64,000 bases of DNA from Thereva unica (taxonomy: Eukaryota; Arthropoda; Insecta; Diptera; Therevidae), in assembly GCA_949987705.1 (NCBI GenBank), contig OX465281.1, positions 172,436,516 to 172,500,515 on the forward strand. The letters are read 5' to 3'. Every line of letters starts with the position of its first letter. Within the stretch, counting starts at the first letter, position 1. Made by a program: the position numbers and the translations under genes. Below the pieces are notes generated by a model. It was not told where the DNA came from. It did not search any database and worked only from the letters and a program-made list of their open reading frames with translations. This document shows positions 10,327-21,333 of the stretch, piece by piece.

Positions 10327-11898
10327 GAATCTTTATTTTGTATGTAATCGATGTTTGCAAAATTGGCTGTAGGCTGTATGAAATGAATGATTGGGTGTTG
10401 TCTGTGTTAGAAGACCTCAATAGCAAGGTTTATGTATATAGTTTTCATGATTATGTCTGTTGGTATTTTTGCAATGGCGCTTGAAAAAGAATTGTCGATA
10501 TCCCTATAGAATATATATAAAAAGGTAAATCGCTTTAAAAAAGGATTGCAGCAGAGAAAGTGGTATCGAATTGTAAACGCACTAAAGAAAATGTAACAGT
10601 AATAAAGTTGGGGTGAGTGTACATGTTACACTCATTGGGATGGCGTTCACGGGTCAATCTTAACACTTGGTTAACAGGTTTGTTATCATGCTCTCGGAGT
10701 ACATAGCTACTTCTTCACGAAGAGTAACTTATTGTTGATTCACACGTATATGCTTCTTTATCTATGAAGAATTTCTGAAATACTTCCCTTTGCTCCTTTT
10801 GTTCCTTCTCACCTAAAAAAAGTTTATCAAATGTTGAGAGTTGACACGTGCACGTCCAGAAAATTTTTGTCGTTTTACAGAAACTAAAGAAAAATTGATC
10901 GAAAGTGTTTTTCCAAACATAGCACAAAACTACAAAAATCATGTTTGGTTGAGCGAAAGAGCGATTTTGGCAGCGAAGAACCAAGATGTTAACGAATTAA
11001 ATTTGGCTATACAGTTCAAAATACCCGGTAATTTGGTTTCGTACAAGTCTGTAGATACCGTTACTAATGAAGAAGATGTGGTTAATTATCCTACAGAATT
11101 TTTGAATTCATTGGATTTACCTGGATTGCCACCTCATAACCTTCAGGTGAAAGTCGGAGTCAATATTATTATGCTTCGTAATATTAATCAACCACGGCTG
11201 TGTAATGGTACGAGGCTTGCTGTGAAAAAGTTAATGGACAATGTTATTGAAGCAACTATTTTAACTGGAAAATTCAAAGGTGAAGACGTTTTTATACCAC
11301 GAATTCCAATGCTTCCATCTGATGTGCCATTTGAGTTCAAACGTGTTCAATTTCCAGTTCGTGTTGCTTTTGCGATCACTATAAATAAGGCTCAAGGTCA
11401 GTCCTTGGCGATTTGTGGCATAAATTTGGAATATCCAGTTTTTTCGCATGGACAACTTTATGTTGCCTGTTCGCGTGTAGGCAAACCATCAGATTTATTC
11501 ATTTATTGTCAACAAAATGGAAAAACTGAAAATGTTGTTTACGCATTACAATAAATATATAGTTGGAATATAAATTTCAATATGAAGGGGGGATTTGAGC
11601 TATCTATATCTTCTATCTTCTATATCTATAATATAATAATGAATCGCTAAATGTGTTGCTAAGCGCAAAACTCGAGAACGGTTGGACTAATTTTTTTTTT
11701 TCGAATATTCGTTGAAATACGAGGATGGTTCTTACGGAGAGAAAAATTTAAAAAATTGCCTGAAAAAACAAAAAAAAAACACTCCTCTATATTCCCATAC
11801 AAAAGATTCGTAATAATACTTAAAAGTCAATTTGTACTTTAATAGCATACCATAAGATTTAAATATTAGTGGAGGGGTTCCGTCGCTTAGCAACACAT
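10323..11898 (+). mobile_element. Internally deleted autonomous Helitron, copy A
   Basis: The 5' part (10323-10745) is the same sequence, inverted, as 17420-17922: both contain TATGTAATCGATGTTTG and TAGAAGACCTCAATAGCAAGG in the same order beside a TA tract. After about 10745 the copies diverge, and this one jumps to the helicase C-terminus at 10850-11554. The remainder (11555-11898) is AT-rich, with a GGTTGGACTAATTT block of the kind found in insect Helitron 3' regions. The true 3' end is missing because it abuts a truncated N1 copy at 11899. Confidence 0.7.
10850..11554 (+). pseudogene. Helitron helicase, C-terminal 235 codons
   Basis: An uninterrupted frame to a TAA stop matches the C-terminal part of the Helitron PIF1-like helicase. 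In order it contains FPNIAQNYKNHVWLSERAIL, a NYPTEFLNSLDLPGLPPHNL block, RLCNGTRLAVKKLMDNVIEA, an AITINKAQGQSLAICGINLE block (late helicase motif) and FSHGQLYVACSRVGKPSDLF. The Rep nuclease domain and the Walker A and B motifs are absent because of the internal deletion near 10745-10850, so it is not functional. The first few codons after the nominal start do not match the family. Same family as 1-434. Confidence 0.85.
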
Positions 11899-13176
11899 GT
11901 AGGTCTGAGAATAGGTCGTAGGCTATTTTTTATACCTTTAACCAAAAAACCAGCTGCAAAATCCAAAAAAAATGGTAATTTTAGGAATTTTCACTTCATT
12001 TTAGTTTCAATAGCTTCATGGCCTACGTATTGTTTGACAAACTGTCATTAAATTGAATCTTTACATTTAATGAAAATTTCAAATTTACGCAGCTGTCAAA
12101 CAGTAGGTAGGCCATGACGCTATTGAAACTAAAATGATCCATGGCGGCCGTCTCAAGAGGGCGGTGTACCACTTTCTTCACAACCACCTCGACATGGGTA
12201 TCAAATGAAAGGGTATGATAAGTAGAATACAATAAGCAATGTAGTATACAAAATATATCTTTAGATCCATGGCGGCCGTCTCAAAAGGCCGGATTACCAC
12301 TTTCTTCACAACCACCTCAACATGGGTATCAAATGAAAGGGTATGTTAAGTACAATACAATAAGCAATGTAGTATACAAAATATATCTTTAGATCCATGG
12401 CGGCCGTCTCAAGAGGGCGGGGTACCACTTTCTTCACAACCACCTCGACATGGGTATCAAATGAAAGGGTATGATAAGTAGAATAAAATAAGCAATGTAG
12501 TATACAAAATATATCTTTAGATCCATGGCGGCCGTCTCAAGAGGCCGGATTACCACTTTCTTCACAACCACCTCAACATGGGTATCAAATGAAAGGGTAT
12601 GATAAGTAGAATACAATAAGCAATGTAGTATACAAAATATATCTTTAGATCCATGGCGGCCGTCTCAAGAGGCCGGATTACCAATTTCCTCACAACCACC
12701 TCAACATGGGTATCAAATGAAAGGGTATATTAAGTAGAATACAATAAGAAATGTAGTATACAAAATATATCTTTAGATCCATGGCGGCCGTCTCAAGAGG
12801 GCGGGGTACCACTTTCTTCACAACCACCTCGACATGGGTATCAAATGAAAGGGTATGATAAGTAGAATACAATAAGCAATGTAGTATACAAAATATATCT
12901 TTAGATCCATAGCGGCAGTCTAAAGAGGCCGGATTACCACTTTCTTCACAACCCTATCAAAATGGGTATCAAATTAAGGGGTATGATAAGTAGAATACAA
13001 TAAGCAATGTAGTAGACTCAATATACCGATTCATGGCGGCCGACGCAAGACCCATGTTCTTTGAGGCATTTCATCTGTGTAAAATGCATATCTCGAAAAA
13101 TATTAAGTCAATGGATGGTTTTTATTGTTTACTATTGACTTATGGGTGCAGCGTAGGCGCACCGGGTCCCAGCTAG
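11899..13176 (+). mobile_element. Non-autonomous Helitron N1, copy d (7 repeats, 5'-truncated)
   Basis: An inverted N1 copy reading 5' to 3' on the plus strand and ending with the hairpin and CTAG at 13173-13176 before a T. It lacks about 78 bases of the 5' end: the first shared bases are GTAGGTCTGAG. It contains seven 128-bp units and the internal palindrome near 11997-12137, in which the loop is shorter than in the other copies. Confidence 0.8.
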
Positions 13177-13184
13177 TATATATA

Positions 13185-13234
<50 letters not shown>

Positions 13235-13261
13235 GTATATATATATATATATATATATATA
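13177..13261. repeat. TA microsatellite between two Helitron 3' ends
   Basis: TA tract between the CTAG end of N1 copy d (plus strand) and the CTAG end of the minus-strand Helitron copy B, so two Helitron 3' termini face each other across it. Confidence 0.85.
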
Positions 13262-13313
13262 CTAGCTGGAACCCGTCGCGCCTCGCTGCACCCATCAAAG
13301 TCAGCTCTTTCCG

Positions 13314-13413
13314 CAGCATTATCCGTTGTACAATATATACGCTGGCCATTTTCTAGATGACCAACCAAATGAACAACAGTTGCATATCTTTTATGAATGG
13401 CGAATGAAAGAAA
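13314..13413 (-). pseudogene. Helitron protein fragment downstream of the RTE
   Basis: The minus-strand frame reads FAIHKRYATVVHLVGHLENG and continues QRIYCTTDNAAERA, a block that follows the Rep domain in Helitron proteins. Removing the RTE and one copy of its target duplication joins it in frame to NNLAVW from 16698. The match ends where the family's deletion junction meets the terminal hairpin. Confidence 0.7.
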
Positions 13414-13420
13414 TTGCCAT

Positions 13421-16400
13421 CATCATCATCATTGTGCTCCTTTAATCCCTCATGGGACATAGGGCGGAAACAGTTGCCCTCCAGCGGACTCTGTTTTGCG
13501 CGACAGCTCTCAGCTCCGACCAGGATCTCCCAGTTGTTGCGGCTTCTGCTAGTAGGGTTCTCCTCCACGTTGTCCTAGGTCTTCCAACTCGACGGGATCC
13601 TTGCGGATTCCAGTCGAGGGCCTGTTTGGCTAGATTTTCGTTTTCGCGTCGCAAGGTGTGGCCAATCCAATTCCATTTCCTTCGTCTGATTTGGTCGTCT
13701 ATCCTTTCTTGGCCGGCACGGCGCCATAGTTCTTCGTTTGAAATTCTATCCTCCCAGCGGATTTTTAGGATACGACGCAGGCATCTGTTGACGAAGACTT
13801 GTAGGCGCCCTGTGATGAATTGGGTGACTTTCCATGTTTCGCAACCGTACAAAATACTGCCTTCACGTTGGAGTTGAACAGCCGCAATTTGGTGTTAGTT
13901 GAGATCTCCGTTGATCTCCATATGCGGAACAGGCATGCATATGCGCCTCGTGCTTTATTTATTCTGGAACTGACATCTTTTTCTGCACCGCCATTTTCGG
14001 TAATAATATTACCGAGGTAGCAAAATTTATCGACCAGTTCCACGTCACGGTTATTCAGCGCAGTCCGTTCAATGGTGTTTGCATTTATCCGCATTTCTTT
14101 AGTTTTAGTTGGATTTAGCCTTAAGCCTGCTGGACTACTTTCTGTTGCCAAATTGTTGATCATGTTTTTGAGGTCCTGGTGTCTGTGGGCCAGCAAACAG
14201 ATATCATCTGCGTAGTCGAGATCCTTAAGGCGGTCTAACAAACCCCATTGTATGCCGCCTGTTCTACTATCTAGAGCGCCGACAAGGATGTCATTTATTA
14301 CTATAAGAAATAGTAAAGGCGAGAGTAGGCATCCTTGTCGTACTCCTGAGCTCACCTCGAAGCTGTCGGATAATTTTCCATTATGGAGAACTCTGCATTT
14401 GGAATTGTTATATAGGGCTTTTATCAATTCTATTATTTTATCAGGCAGTCCCCGTCGCCGTAGTGCCTGCCATATAAAGCTCCTACTGACCGAGTCGAAC
14501 GCTTTCTCATAATCTACGAAAGCAAGGTAAAGGGGAGATCGGAATTCAGTAGACTGCTCCACTATTATTCGTAAGGTGTTGATATGATCAATACATGAGC
14601 GGCCTTTCCTGAATCCGGCCTGCTGCGTCCTAAGCGTTCGGTCTACTGCCTCACTTATCCTAGATAGTAATATATGGGACAAAATTTTGCCCACTGTAGA
14701 TAGTAAACAGATGCCTCTCCAATTGTCGCATATTGTTAGGTCCCCCTTTTTTGGTATTTTGACTATGATACCTTCCGTCCAATCCTCCGGAAAGGTACAG
14801 GTGTTCCATGCTATTTCCAGGATTGGCTGAAGCGCATCTGCTATGAGGCTTCAATCGGCTTTCAACAATTCTGGCGGGATGCCATCTTTCCCAGCTGCTT
14901 TACCATTGGCCATCGCATGAATTGCGGTTACTATTTCCGTCTTGGATGGGGCTCGGGTGGTGATTCTTATAGGCTGTGCATTGTTGCTGGTTTCCTGAGG
15001 TTCCTGTGTAAATGAACCATTCAGGGCGGCGAAGAAGTAATCTCTCCATCTTTGGAGCTGCTCCTCGTCGCTGCACAGCAGCCTTCCATCCGCACTCTTA
15101 ACGGCATGCTTTTTAGTAGAGTGCTTTCCCGTGAGCTGTTTAGTAATTTGGTACAGCACCTTACTGTTGCCTGTGTTTGCCGCGTTTTCCGCTTTTTCTG
15201 CGAGCTCATTTATCTGCTGCCTTTTATCACGCCGGACACTTCTCTTAACCTCCCGGTGTAATTGGGAGTACTCCCGTTCCAGTTGGTAACGTCTTTCGGG
15301 ATCGCTTGTAGAATTTACGTTATTTTTTATGGCTCTCCTGCGTTCTATTTTTTGCCAGGTTGTGTCCGAGATCCAGTGTTGCTGGTTCCTTGGGACATAA
15401 CCGATGCTCATTTCCGCAGCCGTCAATATTGCGCCCTTTGTCCTACTCCACAGCTCTTCAATATTTGTGTCGTCAGAAACGTTGTGCTGGTTTAATATTT
15501 GTTGTAGGTTTCCAGCAAATTCCCGCTTTTTACCGCTCTCCCGCAGAAGGTCTACGTTGAACCGTCTACGGTTTATAGCATCGCGTTGTACGTTTCTGAT
15601 TGCGGCGATTTTAAGGCGAATAGTTGCTACTACCAAATGGTGGTCGCTTCCAGTGTCTGCTCCCCTGAAACTCCTGACATCCTCAAGGATAGTTCTCCAT
15701 CTGCGGCTGACGGCCACATGATCTATCTGATTTCTCGTTCTACCATCGGGCGATACCCAGGTCTCTTTGTGTATCTTCTTGTGACAAAAGTAAGTTCCAC
15801 CTACCATGAGTTGGTGGGAGCTACAGAAGTCAACGAAAAGCTCACCATTGTTATTGGTAACTTGGCTTAGACCTTGATTTCCAATTGTTTGTTCAAGGCC
15901 GGTGTTGTCATGGCCGATCTGTGCGTTTAAGTCACCCATTAATACAATGATGTCTCCCCTTGGAATAGAGCGAAAAACCTCATTCAGCCGCAAATAGAAC
16001 TCGTCTTTGATGTCATCTTCAGCGTCTTCAGTTGGAGCATAGCATTGAACTACCGTAGTACTTCTTAGTCTGGTACGCAGGCGCACGGTAATAATCCTCT
16101 CAGAAACTGGTGACCAGCTAATGAGGCTGGACCTGGCTTCTTTGGTGAGTATTACACCAACGCCACTCCTACGGCTTTCAGTTTCGTTTCTCCCAGAATA
16201 CAAAAGGACTCACCATTTGGGCAGATATGTTCCCCCGCATCGGGCCATCTGGTCTCGCTAAGTCCCATGATCTTGATTTTATATCGATTCATCTCGTTGA
16301 GGACTTCATCCAGCCGTCCCTCAGCCAGCAGTGTTCTCACATTCCATGATCCGATTCGTGTCCTTGTTCGAAAAGCAAAGGTCGTCGTCGTGTTGTCCAT

Positions 16401-16690
16401 CCGGTTCCGAGGCATTGTTTGCCGATTCGTAGCAATGGTGTTTTTTATGGGAGCGGGTTGCTAACCCTCAGCCCAACCGACTTAAAGCTCTGTTTTGTGG
16501 CGCAGAGAGCTCGCCATTCGCCCGTCTCCCGTTAGCTCCTTCCGAAGAAGTACCCCAGGGGGCACCGCGGGGAGGTGGGATTAGGACTTGCTAACAGGTC
16601 TGCTAGGTTTTCGTCTGCAGTGACTTTTCTCGGGTTTTGGCAGAGGTGGCAAATCGGGTACCACCACTTTCCGAGGTCTTTGTTAGCCGT
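13421..16690 (-). mobile_element. Essentially full-length RTE-type non-LTR retrotransposon
   Basis: A 3270-bp element bounded by the 7-bp target duplication ATGGCAA (plus-strand TTGCCAT at 13414-13420 and 16691-16697). The 3' end is a short (GAT)n tail directly after the ORF, typical of RTE elements. About 275 bp of 5' untranslated sequence precede the ORF start at 16415. It lies inside a Helitron coding region, and the host frame closes when it is removed. Confidence 0.85.
13442..16415 (-). pseudogene. RTE endonuclease-reverse transcriptase, three lesions
   Basis: The ORF encodes an APE-type endonuclease and a reverse transcriptase. The endonuclease begins RIGSWNVRTLLAEGRLDEV and shows LSETRW, LMGDLNAQIG and GSDHHLVVA, which carry catalytic Asn, Glu, Asp and His residues. 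The linker ends NGKAAGKDGIPPELLKAD. The RT shows GFRKGRSCIDHI, YEKAFDSV, GVRQGCLLSPLLF and the catalytic LDYADDICLLAH. The C-terminus runs through KAVFL-YGCETWKV and RRKWNWIGHTLRR to PMRD. Lesions: a frameshift near 16195-16200, an in-frame TGA at 14850-14848 just after LLKAD, and a frameshift near 13855. The protein matches the family often annotated as craniofacial development protein 2-like. It is dead but not old. Confidence 0.9.
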
Positions 16691-16697
16691 TTGCCAT

Positions 16698-17075
16698 ACC
16701 GCTAGATTATTGCTAACATTACGTCCCATTTAATATTGTGTTATTTTGCCGATCGCATTTGCATTAGTACCAAAAACAGCCATGTCGCTCCCCTTCATTA
16801 TATATTTGAATATGAATTTGATTGATTCGACAGAATTGCAAAATTCAACATTTATGAGAGCATTTAACGTCTTGGACAATAATGGCGAATAGAGTACGAC
16901 CCAACGATTGTCAGCTTCACAATCGTAACCTCTTATCTCTTTGCCATTGACCTTAGTCGGTCGACGAAGATACATTGGGTAACCATTGTTCCCGATTACA
17001 TTTTCAGAAATCAATGCTCTTAAATACCGCTTTGAATATTTCTAACATGCATCATGATTCAGTCTCATCCCATTG
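16698..17075 (-). pseudogene. Helitron Rep-domain fragment upstream of the RTE
   Basis: The minus-strand frame contains NGYPMYLRRPTKVNGKE, DNRWVVLYSPLLSKTLNALI, NVEFCNSVESIKFIFKYIMK and GSDMAVFG, the order seen in Helitron Rep (HUH) domains. At the two-tyrosine motif the usual KYxxKY reads KFIFKY, so the first tyrosine is Phe. A TAA stop follows KITQY where the family has Gln, and the frame then continues MGRNVSNNLAVW up to the RTE insertion. Upstream of about 17075 the frame is lost through shifts. Confidence 0.75.
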
Positions 17076-17921
17076 TGGATTGCAAGTAAAAGTTATGAAC
17101 AAATCTGACGACCATATTGATATTGGACATATGCTTTCCGACACACAATGCATCAACGATTTTCCAACGTTCGTTTCGAACTGTATCGATTTTCTTTGCT
17201 GAACCTAACTAAAATTGTTAAAGTAACCGCTCGGCTGCGCCAACTTTTATATTTTTTGTTCTTTTTCACATATGCCTTTGTCGAAAACTACTAAATAAAG
17301 TCCATTTTAACATAAAAATTGGGTCAATAGCAAGAGAGGGAAGTATTGTACCTTGTTCAACAAAAATTTTTGCTTAAAAACTAACACATGCACAAATGCC
17401 TTATAGATAAAGAAACATTACTCGGCCATAGCCGTTGATATCCCATCTAAAGATAATAAGTTAATCTTGATGAAGCAAGACCCATGTACCCCGAGAGTAT
17501 GATAACAAACCGGTTAACCATGTGTTAAATATTGACCCGTGTACGCCAGCCTAATGAGAGTAACATGTAAACGCACTCTAACGTTACTATTGTTACCTTT
17601 CGGTTAATGCATTTATAATTTGGCACCACTATCGCTGCTACAATCCTTTTTTAGAACGATTTTACTTTTTTTTATTTCATTTAATAAAACAAACCGATTT
17701 CACGTACAAATCATATCAATTAAATGCGAAGAAAAAATTTCCAATAAGGATATCGACAATTCTTTTTCAAGCGCCATTACAAAAATACCAACAGACATAA
17801 TCATGAAAACTATATACATAAACCTTGCTATTGAGGTCTTCTAACATAAACCACACTCAATCAGTCATTTCATACAGCCAATTTTTCAAACATCGATTAC
17901 ATACAAAACAATGATTCATTT
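17076..17921 (-). other. 5' region of Helitron copy B, no intact gene
   Basis: Residual Helitron sequence. 17420-17921 is the inverted counterpart of 10323-10745. 17076-17420 holds out-of-frame remnants and a poly-T/A stretch. No promoter or RNA gene is evident. Confidence 0.55.
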
Positions 17922-17933
17922 TTATATATATAT

Positions 17934-18021
<88 letters not shown>
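17922..18021. repeat. TA microsatellite
   Basis: About 100 bp of TA with one AATA interruption, at the 5' end of Helitron copy B and the 3' end of the R1-like element. Confidence 0.9.
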
Positions 18022-18024
<3 letters not shown>

Positions 18025-20085
18025 CTCATGTGCCCTTTACTGGCCGATCCCGCATGACGGTTATGTTTCACGTAAATCCACACATACACACATATGGACA
18101 CATAAGTGCACATACGCATATATGGGTCTATGAACATGAGAACTAAAAAAGCCCCTCCGACGTGGTCCACCCCCGCGGGACTGGCTAATGAGCATTACAT
18201 CGCGGGTGTCGTTCAGCTTCATTCAGCTTCATTCAGCTGCTTCTGCTCGCGGCATTTCTGTGCCTTTCTCTATTTTTTACGGCTTCTTCTTGCCTTAGCT
18301 TTCTGTGAATGGTCTTTAGGGTTGCTTCCACGTCCCTCCACATTTCCTCAGACCTCATCGTATGGTCTAGGATGTTTTCGGGCGTTAGTGGCTCCTCGAC
18401 CCTTTCTTCTAGTTTCGCCCTTTCCTCGGCGAATCTCGAGCAGGTAAAGAAGACGTGTTCTGCGTCTTCCTCCGTCGCTGGGCACACCGGACACAACGGT
18501 GAATCATCGTGCCCGAAGCGGTGGAGGTATTTCCTATACCCCCCATGTCCGCTCAGGAACTGCGTGAGGTCGTAACTTACTTCCCCACGCTCCCTCGTAG
18601 CCCATATTTCCACATTAGGGATAAGTCTGTGGGTCCAACGACCCTTAACAGACTCGTCCCACTTCGCCTGCCATTGCCTTAAGGACTCGCAGCGCGCAAT
18701 CTGCCGCCGCACCCTTCTTGGCTCCCCTCCACCATATTCTGGATTATAGAGACGCATACCCTCCCTCGCCAGAATATCTACGGGGATCATCCCCGCTATC
18801 ACGCACGCCGCATCGTCGGACGTGGTCCTGTACGCGCAGCAAGCGCGTAGTGCACTTAGGCTATATGCGGCCCTCCATTTCCTACAATTTGCAGTCCTGT
18901 TTAACGCTGCTGCCCACACTGGCGCTGCGTATAACAGGACTGAGCTGACCACCCTCCCCAAGAGGAGGCGGCGACTCGGTCTAGGGCCCCCAGCATTGGG
19001 CAGCATTCTTGCGAGTGCTGCACAAATCGCAGACGCTTTGTCTGCCGTGCCCTCCAAGTGCGCTTTGAAGTTTAGCCTCCGGTCGATCATCACTCCCAGG
19101 TACCTTAGTGCGGGCTGTGAGTGGATAATCTGTTCCCCTACTTTTATCCTTACGGATACTAGCTTTCGTCGCTTGCTGATCAGCACTACTTCCGTTTTGT
19201 GCTCAGCAAGCTTCAACTCCGCGCGTTCTAACCACGCTTTAATTTCCCAGATCGCTTCGTTTGCGTACAATTCGATGTCATCTGGGTGTTTTCCTTCTAC
19301 AACTACCCCGATACCATCTGCAAACCCGATCGCCACTGCTTCCTTTGGAAGACGAAGCCCCAACACATCATTGTACATTGCGATCCATAGGAGAGGGCCC
19401 AGGACGGAACCTTGCGGGACACCGCATGTTGTCCCGAACACTTTAGGACCATCATCCGAATCACAATGAAGCGACCTACCCTGGAGGTAGTCGGCCACTA
19501 CACGCACTAGGTACTTTGGTGTGCCTAGCTTGATCAACGCCTCAACTATTTTGCTCCACCTCGCAGAGTTGAAAGCATTTTTTACGTCGAGGGTTATCAA
19601 TGCGCAGCAGTGATTTTTCTCTATGGCGGCTCTTGCTATGCCCACCACCATATTGACTGCATCAGTCGTCGATCTTGCCTTTCTAAAGCCGAATTGCTTG
19701 TCCGACAGGCCACCTACCCTTTCGACGCTAGGGAGAATCCTGTTACAGATCACCCGCTCGAAAAGTTTGCCTATACAACTAAGGAGGCATATCGGTCTAT
19801 AGGACGAAGGGTCCCCTAGAGGTTTGTTCGGCTTCGGTAGGAGCACGAGTTTCTGCTGTTTCCATCGCTCCGGGAAGATCCCCTCTCTCAGGCACGCTGT
19901 GAAGACTTCAGCGAACCTGTCTGGCGCTATTGAAGTTGCTAGCTTCGCCGCTTTATTTGGTATGCCATCCATGCCAGGGGCCTTATTGATGGCTACCTTT
20001 TTTGCAGCCTCCAGAATCTCATCTGCGGTCACCGCAGGTATCTCTTCTGGGTCCGCCATGGCGCCCCCGATCGACTTTTAATGCG
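18022..20085 (-). mobile_element. 5'-truncated R1-like non-LTR retrotransposon
   Basis: It contains the reverse transcriptase and C-terminal part of an R1-clade element followed by about 210 bp of 3' UTR with a GC-rich block near 18150-18180. There is no poly-A tail: the UTR runs directly into the TA tract. The 5' limit is near 20085, where the frame stops matching. ORF1 and the endonuclease are missing, consistent with incomplete target-primed reverse transcription. Confidence 0.8.
18233..20059 (-). CDS. R1-clade reverse transcriptase, long open frame with FADG active site
   Basis: An open frame of 608 codons without stops. It begins in the linker before the RT (EEIPAVTADEILEAAKKVAI then NKAPGMDGIPNKAAKL). 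RT blocks follow: YRPICLLSCIGKLFERVI, QFGFRKARSTTDAVNMVV, ALITLDVKNAFNSARW, TCGVPQGSVLGPLLW and IGFADGIGVVVEG. The catalytic FADD box reads FADG, so the second aspartate is lost, and polymerase activity should be abolished despite the open frame. The C-terminus carries the zinc-knuckle-like CPVCPATEEDAEHVFFTC region typical of R1/LOA elements. The Met at 20059 is simply the first Met in a 5'-truncated copy, so the true protein was longer. Confidence 0.85.
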   Translation of the reverse strand: MADPEEIPAVTADEILEAAKKVAINKAPGMDGIPNKAAKLATSIAPDRFAEVFTACLREGIFPERWKQQKLVLLPKPNKPLGDPSSYRPICLLSCIGKLFERVICNRILPSVERVGGLSDKQFGFRKARSTTDAVNMVVGIARAAIEKNHCCALITLDVKNAFNSARWSKIVEALIKLGTPKYLVRVVADYLQGRSLHCDSDDGPKVFGTTCGVPQGSVLGPLLWIAMYNDVLGLRLPKEAVAIGFADGIGVVVEGKHPDDIELYANEAIWEIKAWLERAELKLAEHKTEVVLISKRRKLVSVRIKVGEQIIHSQPALRYLGVMIDRRLNFKAHLEGTADKASAICAALARMLPNAGGPRPSRRLLLGRVVSSVLLYAAPVWAAALNRTANCRKWRAAYSLSALRACCAYRTTSDDAACVIAGMIPVDILAREGMRLYNPEYGGGEPRRVRRQIARCESLRQWQAKWDESVKGRWTHRLIPNVEIWATRERGEVSYDLTQFLSGHGGYRKYLHRFGHDDSPLCPVCPATEEDAEHVFFTCSRFAEERAKLEERVEEPLTPENILDHTMRSEEMWRDVEATLKTIHRKLRQEEAVKNRERHRNAASRSS

Positions 20086-20152
20086 CCCTCGCTGGACTAA
20101 TGTAAATGTATGATAGCCAGATCGATTTACTTACTCTTGTCAAACGGCGATT

Positions 20153-21155
20153 CCAAGTAACAAATTTCGTCTCATAAGACTCTACTAATGTCTTATGAGA
20201 GGATATTCGACGTTTTTAAGAAAACACTACTCTCATAACTTACACTTGTAAAACACTACAAGTGCTTTATGAGTGCGTTGTCAGAATTAAATGGCACAAT
20301 TATGAGAGTTATTTTAGTCTTATAAAAATACCTTAGCTCTCTTTGCAAGGGTAGATAACTATAAGCGTGCTATAAGAGCTATACTCTCCTTAACAGAACT
20401 GTTAGAAAGGGAGCAATATATGGAAAGGTGATGTTATTTAGAATAAAACCATTTACCATTAAGAAATTTTTCGACACTTGAGTATTTAATATTAATTATG
20501 TATGATAGACTTTAGAATTAGATTTTTAGCGAAAATATAAGCTAAAATTTTGTTGCGATTGAAATGTTACTGATAATAATAACCATTTTACCTCGATAAA
20601 AACGAAAGCGCCAAATCAAATTATAATATGTATATTTTTTGAAATTTTATTTCTTGTGGAAAAAATAAAAACTTTAGTATTGCTCAATAATTTATTTCAA
20701 ATTGGTATATTATCTGGTTGTAACATCTTTTTGAACTAGTAAAAGTCTTCTTATAAATGTTTTAACATTTTTCGTCTCATAAGAGCATTTTTATAAGAAG
20801 GGATATATGTACATACTTGAAGTCTTGTAAGAACTTTCTTATAAGTGTCATAACACTCATAAGGACATTTTTTTGATAGTTAAAACCTTTGAGAGTAAAG
20901 CTCTCATAAAAAAGAATCAATAAGAATAGAAGTTTTCTTGCACTCAATATAAGAGTATAAACATCATCTCATTATGAGAATGAAAGACTTAGTAACTCTA
21001 GTAGTCTTATTATCTCATAATAATACTACTATGAGACTTAATTTAATTCTTATTATAAGAGTTATGTTCTTGAGACTATCGAAGAGTGTTAAGAGAGTCT
21101 TATGAGATAATTTCACAATTTACAAGAGTTTTGCTCTTGAGAGTTTGTTCGTTGG
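20153..21155. mobile_element. 1-kb element crowded with CTCATAAG/CTTATGAG motifs
   Basis: Imperfect inverted termini CCAAGTAACAAA (left) and CCAACGAACAAA (right, inverted) bound a 1003-bp segment, with GATT on the left and GATA on the right as a possible imperfect 4-bp target duplication. Inside, variants of the palindrome-like octamers CTCATAAG and CTTATGAG recur about every 20-60 bp in both orientations, interspersed with CTTATAAG. There is no reading frame. It lies just upstream of the hAT ORF, but nothing shows that it belongs to it. Confidence 0.5.
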
Positions 21156-21333
21156 GATATACAGCAAGTAGTCAGTTGAGTTTAGGATTGTGCATAGATT
21201 AGCAGTTTGCTAACCTTGAGCGTATCTAATAACACGCACGTATTTTTTGTTAGTGTGTCATCGTACCATGCGTAGACCGTGCATTTAAAACTACCAAGTA
21301 ATCCGAAATAATTCTTTTCTTTCAAAACCCTTC

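Larger units (their letters stand above)
13262..17921 (-). mobile_element. Decayed autonomous Helitron, copy B, split by RTE
   Basis: The minus-strand element runs from the TA tract at 17922 to a terminal hairpin and CTAG at 13265-13262 (plus strand CTAGCTGGAACCCGTCGCG). Its first ~500 bp equal the 5' part of copy A. It keeps two coding pieces, 16698-17075 and 13314-13413, separated by an RTE insertion at 13421-16690. The remainder of the coding region, including the helicase, is deleted: the frame stops matching after NAAERA, near the terminal hairpin. The hairpin and CTAG are closely related to those of N1, so this family may have mobilised N1 (inference). Confidence 0.7.

Noticed and set aside
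13452..15870. Several plus-strand frames of 60-140 codons
   Set aside because: They are antisense shadows of the RTE reverse transcriptase.
18309..20081. Plus-strand frames up to 215 codons
   Set aside because: Antisense shadows of the R1-like reverse transcriptase.
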